Assembly (NCBI RefSeq): GCF_007994135.1 | Contig: NZ_VLKF01000001.1 | Span: forward strand, 3,410,001-3,474,000 | Length of the DNA: 64,000 nucleotides | Source of the DNA: Modestobacter roseus | GTDB lineage: Bacteria; Actinomycetota; Actinomycetes; Mycobacteriales; Geodermatophilaceae | Direction: 5' to 3' | Part shown: piece by piece, positions 43,311-51,344 of the stretch | How positions within the stretch are numbered: position 1 is the first letter of the stretch | How the letters are laid out: each line of letters starts with the position of its first letter | The notes under the pieces: model-generated | What the model saw: the letters and a program-made list of their open reading frames with translations, nothing else | Database searches by the model: none | What the model was told of the DNA's origin: nothing | Program-made: the position numbers and the translations under genes

Positions 43311-44003
43311 TCAGCCGCGGAGGCGGCCGGTGGGGTCGACGTCCCAGCCGGCGACGGCGGCCACCAGCCGGCGCACCATCCCGGCCAGCAGCTCCGCCCC
43401 CTCGGCCGCCGAGGCACCGGTCGGGTCGCCCAGCACGCCGTCCGGGCTGACCCCGCGCACCCCCTCGGCCCGCAGCCGCGGCAGCAGCTCGCCGATCGGC
43501 GTCGTCACCCCGGGGGTGGCGACCGCCTCGTCCACCCCGTCCGGTTCCACGTGCAACATCAGTGACGTCTCGGTGCGCCCGGCGTGCGCGTCGCCCCCGG
43601 CAACGCCGCAGGGGAACCAGGCGACGTCCCGCCGCTCCGTGCGCAGCAGCGGCACCGCCGCGCGCAGCGCGTCCAGGTTCCCGCCGTGGCCGTTGACCAC
43701 CAGCACCCGGCCGGCCCACCGCCCGGCGGAGCGGCCGTACTCGGTGAGCAGCGCGGTGAGCGCCTCGGTGCCGAGGGAGATGGTGCCGGGGAAGCCCTCG
43801 TGCTCGCCGCTGGCGCCGTAGCCCAGCTCGGGCGCCAGCCAGGCGCCGTCCAGGTCGGGGACGGCGGCCTCGGCGACGGCGCGGGCGACGACGGTGTCGG
43901 TGGCCAGCGGCAGGTGCCGGCCGTGCTGCTCGACCGACCCCAGCGGGACGACGACCAGCGGCCGCGACCCGATCTCCGGCCACCTGGCCCCGCTCAGCCG
44001 CAC
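43311..44003 (-). CDS. mftE: Mycofactocin precursor peptide peptidase
   Basis: Creatininase-family metallopeptidase, 230 residues. It cleaves the MftC-modified MftA to release the Val-Tyr-derived core (AHDP). Metal ligands appear as V-E-Q-H-G-R-H-L-P-L-A-T-D-T (E, H, D) and V-N-G-H-G-G-N; an E in R-T-E-T-S follows. GTG at 44003 begins V-R-L-S-G-A-R-W-P. It is separated from mftC by the convergent/divergent oxidase gene at 44062, unlike the usual contiguous mftABCDEF order. Confidence 0.9.
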   Translation of the reverse strand: MRLSGARWPEIGSRPLVVVPLGSVEQHGRHLPLATDTVVARAVAEAAVPDLDGAWLAPELGYGASGEHEGFPGTISLGTEALTALLTEYGRSAGRWAGRVLVVNGHGGNLDALRAAVPLLRTERRDVAWFPCGVAGGDAHAGRTETSLMLHVEPDGVDEAVATPGVTTPIGELLPRLRAEGVRGVSPDGVLGDPTGASAAEGAELLAGMVRRLVAAVAGWDVDPTGRLRG

Positions 44004-44061
44004 GTCCGGAACCCTGCCAGACGGGGTGTCACCCGCCCCGGCGCGGGGCAGGGAGCAGCCC

Positions 44062-44544
44062 ATGACCTCCAACGACGAGACCCGCAAGGTCGCCGAGCTG
44101 CTGAAGGACGAGCGGATCGCCGCGCTCACCACCACCGCCCTCGACGGCACCCTGATGAGCCGGCCGATGGCGATGCAGGAGGTGGAGTTCGACGGCGACC
44201 TGTGGTTCTTCGCCGCGCGCGACTCCCGCAAGGTCGCCCAGGTGCGTGAGCGCCCCCAGGTCAACGTGGCCACCTCCGGCAGCTCCAGCTGGGTGTCGCT
44301 GACCGGGATCGCGGTGGTGATCGACGACCTGGCGAAGAAGCAGAAGCTGTGGAACAAGGCCGTGGAGGCGTGGTTCCCCGACGGCCCGGACGACGCTGAC
44401 GTCGTGCTGCTGCGGGTGGAGGCGACCTCCGCGGAGTACTGGAACTCCCCCGGGGGCCGGGTCGCGAGCGTCATCAGCTTCGCCAAGGCCAAGCTCACCG
44501 GCCAGGCCTACGACGGCGGCGAGAACGAGCGCGTCGACCTCTGA
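44062..44544 (+). CDS. Pyridoxamine 5'-phosphate oxidase-family (general stress) protein
   Basis: Split-barrel flavin-binding protein, 160 residues, of the COG3871 general-stress type. Cues: A-A-L-T-T-T-A-L-D-G-T-L-M-S-R-P-M near the start, W-F-F-A-A-R-D-S-R-K, and A-E-Y-W-N-S-P-G-G-R. Members bind FMN, FAD or F420; activity unknown. ATG at 44062, with GGGAGCAG upstream. Inserted between mftE and mftC on the opposite strand. Confidence 0.9.
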   Translation: MTSNDETRKVAELLKDERIAALTTTALDGTLMSRPMAMQEVEFDGDLWFFAARDSRKVAQVRERPQVNVATSGSSSWVSLTGIAVVIDDLAKKQKLWNKAVEAWFPDGPDDADVVLLRVEATSAEYWNSPGGRVASVISFAKAKLTGQAYDGGENERVDL

Positions 44545-44560
44545 GGCCGGGCGCCCCGGT

Positions 44561-44589
44561 CCGCCGCGCTGTGGGCAACAGCGCGGCGG
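44561..44589. terminator. Terminator between oxidase and mftC
   Basis: Perfect 11-base arms CCGCCGCGCTG / CAGCGCGGCGG with a seven-base loop, between convergent stop codons. Confidence 0.85.
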
Positions 44590-44598
44590 GCGGCCCGG

Positions 44599-45852
44599 TC
44601 AGCCGAGCTGCAGCCCGGCCAGCGGCGACTCGTCGCAGATCCGGGCGGGCGGTGCGGGTGTCGGCCGAGCGGGGATGCTCGGCATCCCGAGCAGGGTGGG
44701 CTGGCCGCGGACCGGGCCCTTGTGCGAGTGGTCCAGGTGGCTCTTGGGCGTGACCAGCTCCAGGTCCCGAGCCGCCAGTGCGGTCTCCCCGTGGCCCTGC
44801 ACGCACTCCGGGTCCGGGCCGTCCAGCGGCAGGCCGGTGAAGAACTTCGCCGCCATGCAGCCACCGCGGCAGGCGTCGAAGTGGGCGCACTTGGTGCACG
44901 CGCCGCCGGTCTGCGGGCTGCGCAGCTCGGTGAACAGGTCCGAGGTCTGCCAGACCCGCTGGAACCCACCCTCGCTGCGCACGTTGCCGGCGAGGAAGTT
45001 CTCGTGGATGGCGAACGGGCAGGCGTAGACGTCACCGACCGGGTCGATCAGGCAGACGACCCGGCCGGCGCCGCACAGGTTCAGCCCGGGCAGGGCCTCG
45101 CCGAACGCGGAGAGGTGGAAGAACGAGTCGCCGGTGAGCACGCCGTCGCCGTTGGCCAGCAGCCAGGAGTAGAGCTCCCGCTGCTGCGCCTGGGTCGGGT
45201 GCAGCTGGTCCCAGACGTCCGCACCACGGCCGGAGGGGCGGAATCGGGTGATCCGCAGCTGGGCGCCGTAGCGGTCGGTGAGCGCCTTGAAGTCGTCGAG
45301 CTGGGAGACGTTCTCCCGGGTGACGACGACCGAGACCTTGAAGTCCTTCATCCCGGCCTCGGCCAGGTTCTCCAGCGCCCTCGTGGCGGTGGCGAACGAG
45401 CCGGCGCCGCGGACCCGGTCGTTGACCTCCGCGGTCGCGCCGTCGAGGGAGATCTGCACGTCGACGTAGTCGGTGCGGGCCAGCTGCGCGGCGCGGGTCT
45501 TGTCCAGCTTCACGCCGTTGGTGGAGAACTTGACCCCGACGTCGTGGCCGATGGCGTAGTCCAGCAGGTGCCAGAAGTCCGGCCGGACGGTGGGCTCCCC
45601 GCCGCCGACGTTGACGTAGAAGACCTGCATCCGCTGCAGCTCGTCGATGACCGCCTCGGCCTCGGCGGTGGACAGCTCGCGGGGGTCGCGCCGTCCGGAG
45701 GAGGACAGGCAGTGCACGCACGCCAGGTTGCAGGCGTAGGTGAGCTCCCAGGTCAGGCAGATGGGGGCGTCGAGGCCGTACTCGAACTGGTCGACCAGCC
45801 GGCCGCCGGTGGGGCGCTCGACGGCGGGGCGGGAGGGCAGAACGGCGGTCAT
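44599..45852 (-). CDS. mftC: Mycofactocin radical SAM maturase
   Basis: Radical SAM/SPASM enzyme, 417 residues. It oxidatively decarboxylates and cyclises the C-terminal Val-Tyr of MftA with help from the MftB chaperone. Classical CX3CX2C at C41, C45, C48 (C-N-L-A-C-V-H-C). The SPASM domain supplies auxiliary clusters via C-G-A-G-R-V-V-C, C-P-F, C-T-K-C-A-H-F-D-A-C-R-G-G-C and a later C. The ATG at 45852 overlaps the mftB stop (ATGA). The C-terminal 30 residues are Pro-rich and not conserved. Confidence 0.95.
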   Translation of the reverse strand: MTAVLPSRPAVERPTGGRLVDQFEYGLDAPICLTWELTYACNLACVHCLSSSGRRDPRELSTAEAEAVIDELQRMQVFYVNVGGGEPTVRPDFWHLLDYAIGHDVGVKFSTNGVKLDKTRAAQLARTDYVDVQISLDGATAEVNDRVRGAGSFATATRALENLAEAGMKDFKVSVVVTRENVSQLDDFKALTDRYGAQLRITRFRPSGRGADVWDQLHPTQAQQRELYSWLLANGDGVLTGDSFFHLSAFGEALPGLNLCGAGRVVCLIDPVGDVYACPFAIHENFLAGNVRSEGGFQRVWQTSDLFTELRSPQTGGACTKCAHFDACRGGCMAAKFFTGLPLDGPDPECVQGHGETALAARDLELVTPKSHLDHSHKGPVRGQPTLLGMPSIPARPTPAPPARICDESPLAGLQLG

Positions 45853-46148
45853 GCGGATCGCCTCTCGATCATCTGGGAGCGGGCGAGGTCGGCCAGGGCC
45901 TTCACGTACGCCGGGCGCTGGGCCTCCGGCACGTCGCAGGCGGCGAGCGTGGCCGCCGCACTGGGGTGGTCGGCGAGGGACTCCACGACCCGGACCAGCG
46001 CCTTCGACTTCAGGAAGGAGAGCTTCCGGTTGCCGAAGTGGTAGACCAGCGCGCCGAACGGCTCCGGCCGCAGCGCGACCGACCGGGCCCGCCGCCAGGG
46101 GAGTGCGGGATCGAAACCGGCTGCTGCGGCCGGAGCGGGGGCGGACAC
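45849..46148 (-). CDS. mftB: Mycofactocin peptide chaperone
   Basis: A 99-residue RiPP recognition (RRE) protein that presents MftA to MftC. Diagnostic phrases are F-D-P-A-L-P-W and V-A-L-R-P-E-P-F-G-A-L-V-Y-H-F-G-N-R-K-L-S-F-L-K. Start GTG at 46148, seven bases after the mftA stop; the reading continues upstream but only as antisense-like low complexity. Coupled to mftC by ATGA overlap. Confidence 0.93.
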   Translation of the reverse strand: MSAPAPAAAAGFDPALPWRRARSVALRPEPFGALVYHFGNRKLSFLKSKALVRVVESLADHPSAAATLAACDVPEAQRPAYVKALADLARSQMIERRSA

Positions 46149-46155
46149 GGTCGGC

Positions 46156-46278
46156 TCAGTAGACGCCGCACATGCCGTCGATGGAGACCTCCTCGACGAG
46201 GGACTCCTCGACCAGCGCCTCCTCGGCGGGCGCGGCGGTCTCGATCTGGCTGTCCTGCTGCGTGGTCTCGGGCACCAT
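46156..46278 (-). CDS. mftA: Mycofactocin precursor peptide
   Basis: A 40-residue precursor. The acidic leader (E-E-A-L-V-E-E-S-L-V-E-E) ends in the invariant core I-D-G-M-C-G-V-Y; the terminal Val-Tyr becomes the cofactor. It is too short to appear in ordinary ORF lists. ATG at 46278 has GGAGG six bases upstream. First gene of mftABC, transcribed divergently from mftR. Confidence 0.96.
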   Translation of the reverse strand: MVPETTQQDSQIETAAPAEEALVEESLVEEVSIDGMCGVY

Positions 46279-46294
46279 TGCCTCCGGGTGAGCT

Positions 46295-46344
46295 GGGTCA
46301 CGCTGACCCCGGCGACGCTAGGTGACACCCAGTGCCACCGACAA
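46295..46344 (-). promoter_or_regulatory. mftA promoter with candidate MftR operator
   Basis: On the minus strand, TTGTCG (46344-46339) and TAGCGT (46320-46315) are separated by 18 bases. The predicted start falls next to the perfect inverted repeat GGGTCA-CGC-TGACCC (46295-46309). Its place over the start site, in the divergent region with a TetR gene, makes it the best MftR operator candidate. Confidence 0.55.
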
Positions 46345-46392
46345 GGGAGACGAGGGGCCCTTTCCGCGCGGCGGAAGAGAGAGGATGGCGGG

Positions 46393-46986
46393 GTGGTCGA
46401 GACGGTGGCCGGGGACGCGCGTGACCTCACGCGGGCCCGGATCGAGCAGGCGGCGCTGGAGCTGTTCACCGGCACCGGCTTCGAGCAGGTGACCACCGAC
46501 GAGGTCGCCGACGCCGCCGGGATCAGCCGGCGCACGTTCTTCCGCTACTTCGCCACCAAGGCCGACGCCGTGTGGGGCGACTTCGCCGGCCACGTCGCGC
46601 GCCTGGAGTCCCGGCTGGCCGCCACCGACGACACCCAGCCGGTGATGGCCTCGATCTGCGCGGCCTACGTGGCGGTCAACGACTACGCCGCGGCCGACCT
46701 GCCCCTGCTGCGGCAGCGGATGCGGCTGATCCTCACCGAGCCGGCGCTGCAGGCGCACTCCCAGCTGCGCTACGCCGCCGTCGACCGGGTGGTGGCCGAG
46801 CACGTCGCCCGGCGCGCCGGGACGACGCCGGACGCGCTGCTGCCCCGGCTGGTGGCCACCAGCACCCGCGCCGCGGCGACGACCGCGTTCGAGGTGTGGC
46901 TGGCCGACGGGGAGATGACCCTGGCGGTCTCGCTGCACAGCGCCTTCGACCAGCTCGCCGACGGCTTCCCCGCGCTGCGCCGCTGA
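46393..46986 (+). CDS. mftR: Mycofactocin system TetR-family regulator
   Basis: A 197-residue TetR repressor. HTH near residues 20-60: F-T-G-T-G-F-E-Q-V-T-T-D-E-V-A-D-A-A-G-I-S-R-R-T-F-F-R-Y-F-A-T-K. The C-terminal domain matches MftR-type ligand domains (L-R-Q-R-M-R-L-I-L-T-E-P-A-L-Q-A-H). MftR in mycobacteria responds to long-chain acyl-CoA. GTG at 46393 chosen for GAGGA upstream and the usual N-terminal length. Divergent from mftA. Confidence 0.9.
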   Translation: MVETVAGDARDLTRARIEQAALELFTGTGFEQVTTDEVADAAGISRRTFFRYFATKADAVWGDFAGHVARLESRLAATDDTQPVMASICAAYVAVNDYAAADLPLLRQRMRLILTEPALQAHSQLRYAAVDRVVAEHVARRAGTTPDALLPRLVATSTRAAATTAFEVWLADGEMTLAVSLHSAFDQLADGFPALRR

Positions 46987-47104
46987 CCCCCCCCATCGGA
47001 GGGGGCGTCCCTGGCGGGTGCGTCCAGTGCTCGGGTGATCCGGCCGATCGGACGGGCATGCCCTCCGCGCGCCCGCTGCCGGCCCCCTCCCGGCGCGCGG
47101 CCGT

Positions 47105-48229
47105 GTGCGCGCCGCCGACGTCGACTCCGCCGAGGTCCGCCGCCACGTCGCCGGCCGGGCCCGCACGTCGGGGCTCGCGGCCGGCTCGGTGGCCGCGGTC
47201 GGCTACCCGGGGTGGGCGGTGCTCGACGCGGCCCTGGAGCCCGCCGCGGCCGGCCGGCTGCTCGCCGTGCGCGCGGTGGGCACGGCGCTGATCTGGGCGC
47301 TGCTGCTGGTGCTGTGGCGCCGGCCGGTGGGCCGGCGGTACCCCGGGGCACTGGTCTTCGCCCTGCTCGCGGTGGTCCAGGTGACGACCGCGTGGATGCT
47401 CACCGAGGTGCGGCACCTGGAGTTCTACCTGCTGGGCCTGTCGCTGGCGCTGCACGCCAGCGGGCTGCTGCTGGTGGTCCGGCCCCGCTGGACGGTCCGC
47501 CTGGTGCTGTGCACGTGGGCCGCGTTCCTCGTGGCGGTCCCCCTCGACCCCACACCGGTCCCCGCGCGGCTCGTCGTGGCCGTCGTCGTGTTCCTCGCCA
47601 TCACGAGCTTGGTGGTGCTGGTCGCCCACTGGCACCGCTGGCAGCTGGCCCTGCGCGAGTTCGTCGCGCGCCGGCGCCTGGAGGCAGAGCAGCAGCGCAC
47701 CCAGGAACTGCTCGTGCGGCTGGAGCGTCTCAGCCACGAGGACCCGCTCACCGGCCTGGCGAACCGGCGGCGCTGGGACACCGCGCTCGCGACGCGGTGC
47801 TCCGGGGCCCGGGAAGCCGGCACCCCGGTGGCGGTCGTGCTCATCGACCTGGACCACTTCAAGCAGGTCAACGACCGGTTCGGCCACGCGGCCGGTGACG
47901 CGGCCCTGCAAGCGGTGGCGCAGCTGCTCCGCAGCCGGGTGCGCGGCGGTGACCTGGTGGCCCGGCTGGGCGGGGACGAGCTCGCCCTGCTGCTGCCCGG
48001 CGCCGAGCTGGTCGACGCCGTGCGGTTGGCCGAGCGGGTGCGGGCCGAGGCCCACGCCCTGTGGCCGGCGGGCTTCAGCGGCCCGGGGATCAGCCTGTCC
48101 CTCGGCGTCGCCGCCGCGGTCGGGGACGGGGCCGACCCACGGGCCCTGCTGGCCTCGGCCGACGCCCAGCTGTACCGGGCGAAGGCGAGCCGGGACGCGG
48201 TCAGCGCGGCGCGGTCCGTGCTCGCCTGA
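47105..48229 (+). CDS. Membrane-bound diguanylate cyclase
   Basis: GGDEF enzyme making c-di-GMP from two GTP, 374 residues. About six hydrophobic segments occupy residues 25-185 and form a sensory membrane module without a named domain. A short coiled linker leads to the catalytic domain: D-P-L-T-G-L-A-N-R-R, D-L-D-H-F-K-Q-V-N-D and the active-site loop G-G-D-E-L (289-293; Leu replaces Phe, which is tolerated). The inhibitory I-site R-G-G-D (280-283) is five residues upstream, so product inhibition is expected. Start GTG at 47105. Confidence 0.9.
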   Translation: MRAADVDSAEVRRHVAGRARTSGLAAGSVAAVGYPGWAVLDAALEPAAAGRLLAVRAVGTALIWALLLVLWRRPVGRRYPGALVFALLAVVQVTTAWMLTEVRHLEFYLLGLSLALHASGLLLVVRPRWTVRLVLCTWAAFLVAVPLDPTPVPARLVVAVVVFLAITSLVVLVAHWHRWQLALREFVARRRLEAEQQRTQELLVRLERLSHEDPLTGLANRRRWDTALATRCSGAREAGTPVAVVLIDLDHFKQVNDRFGHAAGDAALQAVAQLLRSRVRGGDLVARLGGDELALLLPGAELVDAVRLAERVRAEAHALWPAGFSGPGISLSLGVAAAVGDGADPRALLASADAQLYRAKASRDAVSAARSVLA

Positions 48230-48247
48230 CCGACCGGACGGCGTCGC

Positions 48248-48781
48248 TCAGGCGGCCACCGGGTCATCGGTGAGCCGCGCCCGGCGACGCCGCAGCCGGG
48301 CCGGCTCGAAGCACCAGGCCACCGCCGCCGCGCCGAAGCCGACGGCGCCCAGCCACCACCACGGCGTGTCGTTCAGCGCGAGCAGCACGGCGCAGCCCGT
48401 GGCCAGCGTGAAGGCCAGTGCACCGACCACCAGCTGGGCGCTGGTCGCCGCCCGCCGCCCGTCGAGCAGCCGGACGGCGGCGACGCGCACCCGCGGGTCG
48501 GTCGGCACGGGGCCCCGGCGCGACGCGCGGTCCGCCGTCCGGGCGGCGTGGCGGCTCAGCCCGGCGGTGACCTCCCGGAACCGGGCGTCCTCCCGGCGGG
48601 CGCCCCGCGATCCGGCCAGCCCGGCGACCACCCCCACGAGCAGCCCGCTGAGCAGCGCCTGGGTCAGGGAGAGGTCGAGGTCGTCGTCGGTGCCGAGCAG
48701 GAAGGCGCCGTAGGCGGTGAACACCAGGCCGAGCCCGAGGGTCTGCACCCACCACGGCCGTCGCGGAACGAGAACGGACAC
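48248..48781 (-). CDS. Hypothetical four-helix membrane protein
   Basis: About 177 residues with two pairs of hydrophobic segments (W-W-V-Q-T-L-G-L-G-L-V-F near the start; L-L-S-G-L-L-V-G-V-V-A-G; then Q-L-V-V-G-A-L-A-F-T-L-A and W-W-W-L-G-A-V-G-F-G-A). A charged cytoplasmic loop lies in between and an R-R-R-R-A-R tail follows. Start uncertain: GTG at 48781 or 48784, or an ATG at 48829. Family not recognised. It converges on the diguanylate cyclase gene with 18 bp between stops. Confidence 0.65.
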   Translation of the reverse strand: MSVLVPRRPWWVQTLGLGLVFTAYGAFLLGTDDDLDLSLTQALLSGLLVGVVAGLAGSRGARREDARFREVTAGLSRHAARTADRASRRGPVPTDPRVRVAAVRLLDGRRAATSAQLVVGALAFTLATGCAVLLALNDTPWWWLGAVGFGAAAVAWCFEPARLRRRRARLTDDPVAA

Positions 48782-48841
48782 CACCCGAGGGTGGCAGGCC
48801 GTGGCGCCGGTGACCAGCACCGACGCCACGGCCCGGGGTGA

Positions 48842-49393
48842 TCAGACGGTGGGGTTCTTCTGGGAGACGCCGCGCAGCACCTCCGACGGGCGCTGCTGCT
48901 CCCCGGCGTAGGAGCTGACGACGACCAGCGCGCCGGTCAGCGCCGGGATGACCCACTGCAGCGTGTCGAGCCGCTCCTGGGCGACGGCGACCTCGGCGCG
49001 GGCCCGCTTGGACGGCTTGGTGCCCCGCTTGGACGGGGTGGCGCCGCCGGCGGCGACGATCTGGCCCAACGCCCGGCTGTAGGCGGTGACACCCAGGGCG
49101 GCGGCGGTGAGGGCGGTCTTGACGACCGACATGCCAGCGGCGCCCTGCTGCTGGGCGACGCGGCGCTTGTTGGCCTGGAGCTGGCCGACGCTGCCGATCA
49201 GGTGCGCACCGATCGCGGCGGCGTTGACCGGCGTCCACCGGTTCCAGCCGGCGTTGGCGACGGCGCCGGCGGCCTTGGCGCTGCCGGCCTCGGCGGCGGC
49301 CTCGTTCAGGGCGACCGCGTTGGCCAGGGTGCCGCCGAACCAGGCGGCGAGGCCGACGTCGTGCAGGGAACGGGAGAGCGTGTTGCGGGCCAT
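48842..49393 (-). CDS. Hypothetical Ala-rich protein with two hydrophobic segments
   Basis: A 183-residue protein. The N-terminus M-A-R-N-T-L-S-R-S-L-H-D-V-G-L-A-A-W-F-G-G-T-L-A-N-A looks like a short membrane-associated helix; further hydrophobic stretches occur near residues 88-105 and 148-165. A basic K-R-G-T-K-P-S-K-R-A-R-A linker precedes the last. It is a recognisable actinobacterial hypothetical family, but no function is known. ATG at 49393 with TGGAGCC upstream. Divergent from the DsbA-fold gene. Confidence 0.7.
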   Translation of the reverse strand: MARNTLSRSLHDVGLAAWFGGTLANAVALNEAAAEAGSAKAAGAVANAGWNRWTPVNAAAIGAHLIGSVGQLQANKRRVAQQQGAAGMSVVKTALTAAALGVTAYSRALGQIVAAGGATPSKRGTKPSKRARAEVAVAQERLDTLQWVIPALTGALVVVSSYAGEQQRPSEVLRGVSQKNPTV

Positions 49394-49522
49394 GGCTGGG
49401 CTCCAGGTGTCGGGGACGGGCCGGCGGCCGAGGGCCGCCGCGCATGGGCCGACCGGTACCCCGCGGTTCCGCGTCCCACCCGCCGACACGCCATCCGCCG
49501 CCGGCCGTGGCAGCCTCGGGCC

Positions 49523-50245
49523 ATGGCGGACGCGGACCTGCACTTCTACTTCGACCCGGTGTGCCCCTTCGCCTGGATGACCAGCCGGTGGGTGCGCCTG
49601 GTGCAGTCCCAGCGCGACTACACCGTCGACTGGCGGTTCATCTCGCTGCGGCTGATCAACGCCCACGTCGACTACGACGCCCAGTTCCCGCCGGAGTACG
49701 AGGCCGGGCACACCGCCGGCCTGCGACTGCTGCGGGTGGCCGCCCGCAGCCGCGCCGAGCACGGCCGGGCCGCCGTCGGCACGCTGTACGCGGCCCTGGG
49801 GCAGCGCATCTTCGACACCGCGCCCGACCCGGGGGCGACCGGCGCCGAGCGGGGCACCCGCGAGTACCTGACGCCGGTGCTGGAGCGCGCCGGCCTCCCG
49901 GTCGAGCTGGCCGATGCGCTGGAGGACACGTCCTTCGACGCCGTCGTCCAGGCCGAGACCGACGAGGCGCTGGCACTGACCGGCAAGGACGTCGGCACGC
50001 CGATCCTGCACGTGCAGCCGCCGGAGGGGCTGGCGTTCTTCGGCCCGGTGATCAGCCGGCTGCCCGCCGAGGAGGACGCCGTCCGGCTGTGGGACCACGT
50101 CGTCGGCCTGGCCGGCTTCCCCGGCTTCGCCGAGCTCAAGCGCAGCCTGCGGGAGCTGCCCCAGCTGCGGGGGCTGGGCGTCGCCGACGGCGAGGTCGGC
50201 ACCCAGGAGGACTGGCACGGCGGCAGCCGCCGTCAGCACCGGTAG
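49523..50245 (+). CDS. DsbA-fold protein, mycothiol-dependent nitroreductase (Rv2466c) type
   Basis: A 240-residue thioredoxin-fold protein. The N-terminal F-Y-F-D-P-V-C-P-F-A-W-M-T-S-R-W resembles Rv2466c (D-P-L-C-P-W-C-W-I-T-S-R-W). The second active-site Cys is Ala here (C14-P-F-A17), leaving one thiol, compatible with a mycothiol-mixed-disulfide mechanism. Other matches: D-V-G-T-P-I-L-H-V, F-F-G-P-V-I-S-R-L-P and F-A-E-L-K-R-S. The Mycobacterium enzyme reduces nitro-drugs and is made in oxidative stress. ATG at 49523. Confidence 0.88.
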   Translation: MADADLHFYFDPVCPFAWMTSRWVRLVQSQRDYTVDWRFISLRLINAHVDYDAQFPPEYEAGHTAGLRLLRVAARSRAEHGRAAVGTLYAALGQRIFDTAPDPGATGAERGTREYLTPVLERAGLPVELADALEDTSFDAVVQAETDEALALTGKDVGTPILHVQPPEGLAFFGPVISRLPAEEDAVRLWDHVVGLAGFPGFAELKRSLRELPQLRGLGVADGEVGTQEDWHGGSRRQHR

Positions 50246-50254
50246 AACTCACCC

Positions 50255-50722
50255 GTGACCGAGAGCCTGACGCACCGCGACTCGATCGTCGTCGCGACCA
50301 CCCCCGACGCGCTCTACGACCTGGTGTCCGACGTGACCCGGACCGGCGAGTGGAGCCCGATCTGCGCCGCCTGCTGGTGGGACGAGGGCGCCACCGGGGC
50401 GGTCGGGGACTGGTTCACCGGCCGCAACGAGGTGCCCGGCCGGACGTGGGAGACCCGCAGCCAGGTGGTCGCGGCCGAGCGGGGCCGGGAGTTCGCCTGG
50501 CTGGTCGGCGGGAGGCTGGTGCGCTGGGGTTTCACCATGACGCCGGTCGAGGGCGGCACCCGGCTCACCGAGACCTGGGAGTTCCTCCCCGCCGGCCTGG
50601 CCCTCTTCGCGGAGAACTACGGCGACCAGGCCCCGGCGCAGATCGCGGACCGGACCCGGGCCGCGCACGAGGGCATCCCGGCGACGCTGGCCGCGATCAA
50701 GCGGATCGCCGAACAAAGCTAA
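50255..50722 (+). CDS. SRPBCC (START-like) family protein
   Basis: A 155-residue polyketide-cyclase/dehydrase-like protein: I-V-V-A-T-T-P-D-A-L-Y-D-L-V-S-D-V-T-R-T-G-E-W-S-P start, then helix-grip strands ending in a long C-terminal helix. It should hold a hydrophobic ligand; function unknown. GTG at 50255, nine bases after the nitroreductase stop, so probably co-transcribed. Same strand as the following regulator, with an operator-like palindrome in between. Confidence 0.85.
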   Translation: MTESLTHRDSIVVATTPDALYDLVSDVTRTGEWSPICAACWWDEGATGAVGDWFTGRNEVPGRTWETRSQVVAAERGREFAWLVGGRLVRWGFTMTPVEGGTRLTETWEFLPAGLALFAENYGDQAPAQIADRTRAAHEGIPATLAAIKRIAEQS

Positions 50723-50730
50723 AGAGTCCT

Positions 50731-50750
50731 TGCGCAAGACTTCTTGCGCA
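50731..50750 (+). promoter_or_regulatory. Candidate operator of the ArsR-like regulator
   Basis: TGCGCAAGA-CT-TCTTGCGCA is a perfect inverted repeat with nine-base arms, 15 bp before the regulator ATG. It is in the place expected for autoregulation and overlaps any leaderless promoter. Confidence 0.6.
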
Positions 50751-50765
50751 TGTCACGCTCTCGCC

Positions 50766-51344
50766 ATGACCGACGACCCGGGACGGCGCGAGCTCCGCGA
50801 TCCGCAGGCGATCCGCGCCCTGGCCCATCCGCTTCGCATCGCCCTGCTGGAGGTGCTCTCCGGGGAGGGCACCGCCACCGCCACCCGCTGCGCCGAGCTG
50901 CTCGGCGAGAGCGTGGCCAGCTGCTCGTTCCACCTGCGCACCCTGGAGAAGCACGGCTTCATCGAGCGCGCGCCGGGTGAGGGGCGGGAGAAGCCGTGGC
51001 GACTGCTGGCCCTGACCCAGGAGATCCGCCCGGCCGACGACGAGGCCGGCCGCGCGGCCGGGACCGCCACCGACGACTTCTTCCTCGACCACGAGACCGC
51101 CCGGATCCGCGCCTGGTGGGACCGGCGGGCGCAGGACGACCCGGAGTGGCGGCACGCCACCTGGATGACCGGGTCGACGTCGTGGCTGACCCGGGCGGAG
51201 CTGGCCGAGCTGCAGACGGAGATCGGCGCGGTGGTCGAGCGCTTCTTCGTCGACCGGGCCGAGGGCGCGGCGCAGCGGCCCGGCGCGCGGCCGGTCCGGC
51301 TGTTCACCGCCACCAGCGTGGGCCTCAGCAACGGCGTCGGCTGA
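50766..51344 (+). CDS. ArsR-like winged-helix regulator
   Basis: A 192-residue regulator. The HTH_20/ArsR domain covers residues 8-85: I-R-A-L-A-H-P-L-R-I-A-L-L-E-V-L, A-T-A-T-R-C-A-E-L-L-G-E-S-V-A-S-C-S-F-H-L-R and L-E-K-H-G-F-I-E-R-A. No CxC metal site is evident. The C-terminal part is helical and contains several Trp, perhaps for ligand binding. ATG at 50766 is preferred to an upstream TTG. It is coupled by TGATG to an MFS exporter, so it probably controls that pump. Confidence 0.9.
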   Translation: MTDDPGRRELRDPQAIRALAHPLRIALLEVLSGEGTATATRCAELLGESVASCSFHLRTLEKHGFIERAPGEGREKPWRLLALTQEIRPADDEAGRAAGTATDDFFLDHETARIRAWWDRRAQDDPEWRHATWMTGSTSWLTRAELAELQTEIGAVVERFFVDRAEGAAQRPGARPVRLFTATSVGLSNGVG

